Positions 63,201 through 64,000 of a stretch of DNA of 64,000 nt are shown piece after piece. The stretch spans positions 574,501 to 638,500 of the forward strand of contig NC_090171.1 in assembly GCF_017916325.1 (NCBI RefSeq). The letters run 5' to 3'. Numbering within the stretch: the stretch's first letter is position 1; every line of letters starts with the position of its first letter. The DNA is from Leishmania martiniquensis. Taxonomy: Eukaryota; Euglenozoa; Kinetoplastea; Trypanosomatida; Trypanosomatidae. Position numbers and translations under genes: made by a program. The notes beneath the pieces were generated by a model. That model had not been told where the DNA came from, ran no database searches, and saw only the letters and a program-made list of their open reading frames with translations.

Positions 63201-63852
63201 AGTGCGAGAGAACCGGTAAATACGTCTCGTCTAGCAGAACGTCTGACGCGAAGCCGTCCTGCATCAGAGACGCGCACCACTCCGAAAAGGTGCGCCGAAA
63301 GCGCCTATACTTGACGTCCTTGTTCACAAGCAGATACGCCTCCGAGTCCTCCGGCACCCGCGCATACAGCTCCTCAAGAACCGGCCGTATCTCCACACCG
63401 TCGACGAGCGCGTGAACGTCCAGCTCCACTTCAGCGACACCCGACGCCTTAGCCAGCACGTTAAGGACGGTACACAGGGCCCGCTCCTTGTCCCCGCCGC
63501 GGTAGACCGAAAGTATCGTCTCTGTCACACTCGACACGGCGCTCTTGCCGTCCACGAGGAGCTGCAGCGACGACTCCGCAAGGGAGGCGGCCTCTGTCTC
63601 GCCCACGGCCGATTGCAGCGTTGTGTCAGCTGCTCCGTCATTCGCAGCGCTGCCGCTGCTGTCCTGCGAAGACTTCTTCTTGGACGCCTTTTGCGGCGCT
63701 TGGGAGCTTTTCTGGTGTGGGGTGGCTGCTGTGTCGTCGACGAGCAGGGAGGTTATGTCGTAGGTCTCTGGCACTGCAACCGCCTCCTTACCGCCAGGAG
63801 ACGCGCGCGGAGAGGTCTTGCCTCTCACAGGCGCGGGCTTCTTTGCCGGCAT
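60235..63852 (-). CDS. SCC3: Cohesin subunit Scc3/STAG
   Basis: The frame opens at a GTG at 63921; the first ATG, at 63852, gives 1205 residues (MPAKKPAPVRGKTSPRASPG). After a Lys/Ser-rich N-terminal tail, residues about 180-290 match the STAG domain (YRRFRRTFSEWCASLMQDGF, then helices), and about 290-350 match the stromalin conservative domain: RLRDIAPDIRLDGFQALRRW, FMTNKYLRYLGMPLHDKRPE and LRAEALDTILQVL. Helical repeats continue to about residue 1050, followed by a low-complexity, acidic C-terminus. Scc3 is the HEAT-repeat subunit that binds the Scc1 kleisin and DNA in the cohesin ring that holds sister chromatids together. Length fits Scc3 proteins (about 1000-1250). Confidence 0.92.
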   Translation of the reverse strand: MPAKKPAPVRGKTSPRASPGGKEAVAVPETYDITSLLVDDTAATPHQKSSQAPQKASKKKSSQDSSGSAANDGAADTTLQSAVGETEAASLAESSLQLLVDGKSAVSSVTETILSVYRGGDKERALCTVLNVLAKASGVAEVELDVHALVDGVEIRPVLEELYARVPEDSEAYLLVNKDVKYRRFRRTFSEWCASLMQDGFASDVLLDETYLPVLSHWIIAMSESKSRSFRHTATVTLLAFVQALSSVAADLQSQLALLRTKKDISLVQRRRDKVVEWRDHIFSQAIHQRLRDIAPDIRLDGFQALRRWMLSFPDEFMTNKYLRYLGMPLHDKRPELRAEALDTILQVLARVPDAYSRLHLFLQYFTSRLVELSSDVDVRCAELAIRVVAMMVRSDCDAPEGSELLSNERVDQVLLTLFDERPTIRAAAGILLKVFIHCRTAAEESETAQLTVATELLCSFAATLRVQYQEAMPERYLIDAIWTPERPPLLLTAFQPILAAAQSDKPLDAVVGLQLIASLLLKVQGRLTLGPLPKDDRRGGALTASKKIPPAAKEEAEVLLHRLSEDAAHALCSILEVHCGSEDVLQAAAEVCAALDLSTFTSQRHQAALSALLVELRKATLNSSCTATEIRESLTKAWHQLAFVEHPLRSEANAHLQELHNSVVTQFSRVVKAASRGSHEGTPTDTSEVLRAWARMNLASALVSIGPQWPLIQAALTEMQATHPPPDVPLVLLVVGTAVQCLLWQVSESAEEAKSEMKAHLREVVTGVLQYQAEAEDEAQATGSPGAAAGDASVLPRAEVFVYLCDILALPSCELTQVEQKKLMRLLRGLYEQLSAELCSAQDCLKMHVVEYRALQQQQQHPPPAASSATSGLAELVAARRTCSRVEALQVRLVTGVARLFIFQRLDAVLAAPFLSLWTSTPSKAVSDTFKSLFHTLRDRAGDGGFTLERDILLAAYHHCAEVGATPVSVETLYQMGLKLSSLHFVGTDRFYSCCPSMARFGADFATSTDPLLLQAVSPYAGKLRPADALHLLRDELSRSSVFTEAKHAYVRAFVTALRKAAKLDGTATSSSNAGKKRQRAPGSETALAEEEGMLNAITEGLSKGSTAAPGVAYASARPAGRGQHISVASRVVTADGWRVCTDGASQGDAEDEVEVDVSQGQPAAAVRTHRSIVSVPTTQETTQPSFADALDRDEVFVATEEYE

Positions 63853-64000
63853 CGCCAAGACGTGCAGCTTACGTGAGGATGATATGCCGACGCGAGTAAG
63901 GAGACCGAGAACGTCTGTCACGTACCGCCTCCCTATTGCGTACTAATGAAAACAAAAACACCTCTGTATGCGGCGGCCCCAACGCGTCTCTGAAGAGTAG
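63853..64000. other. Start of the spacer upstream of SCC3
   Basis: The last 148 bp lie upstream of the SCC3 ATG and probably hold its 5' UTR. A short A-rich stretch is visible at 63945-63960. No gene begins here. Confidence 0.5.

Noticed and set aside
1..64000. Strand-switch region, centromere or replication origin
   Set aside because: All genes face the same way and no convergent or divergent junction was found. Nothing in the sequence marks an origin.

Overview
The window reads as nuclear DNA of a trypanosomatid flagellate, most likely from the Leishmania side of the family (Leishmaniinae). Every convincing gene lies on the minus strand and is one intronless, GC3-rich frame. Genes are separated by long untranslated stretches rich in CA/TG and AT repeats and in minus-strand pyrimidine tracts. 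This is the pattern of one polycistronic transcription unit (read right to left) processed by trans-splicing. I saw no tRNA, rRNA or CRISPR array, and no strand switch. Species and chromosome cannot be fixed from sequence reading alone.

Layout from left to right, which is downstream to upstream for transcription: a kelch-repeat protein running off the left edge (1-2132); a probable mitochondrial protein of unknown role (2839-4305); a 1326-residue Arg/Ser-rich coiled-coil protein with a kinetoplastid cytoskeletal-type C-terminus (6277-10257); an XRN-family 5'-3' exoribonuclease-like protein (11797-14601); a small coiled-coil protein (15577-15888); two paralogous NIMA-related kinases with a C-terminal PH-like domain (21364-22893 and 27109-28614); an ELMO-domain protein (34044-36794); a TRIM-like RING/B-box/coiled-coil protein (42241-44793); a leucine-rich-repeat protein (46879-48348); a coiled-coil protein resembling Cep57 (49431-50861); a giant WD40-like protein with Sfi1-like repeats (52274-57703); and a cohesin Scc3/STAG subunit (60235-63852). 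Several of these (LRR, Cep57-like, WD40/Sfi1-like, the coiled-coil protein) suggest basal-body or flagellar cytoskeleton work, but that is inference.

The middle of the window (15.9-42.2 kb) is unusually gene-poor, with gaps of 4-5.5 kb. These gaps, plus one smaller gap on each side, carry two families of almost identical dispersed repeats. R1 is a 436-bp core in five copies: three full length, one with an internal deletion, and one truncated and inverted. R2 is 553-615 bp in three copies. Two stretches inside the gene-poor region (31.6-32.1 kb and 39.8-40.6 kb) look like decayed genes, with coding-like sequence that jumps between frames. The two kinase genes share a 154-bp perfectly identical block inside otherwise diverged sequence, a sign of gene conversion.

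Several long minus-strand frames begin at a non-ATG codon upstream of the first usable ATG. Starts given here are the first sensible ATG.
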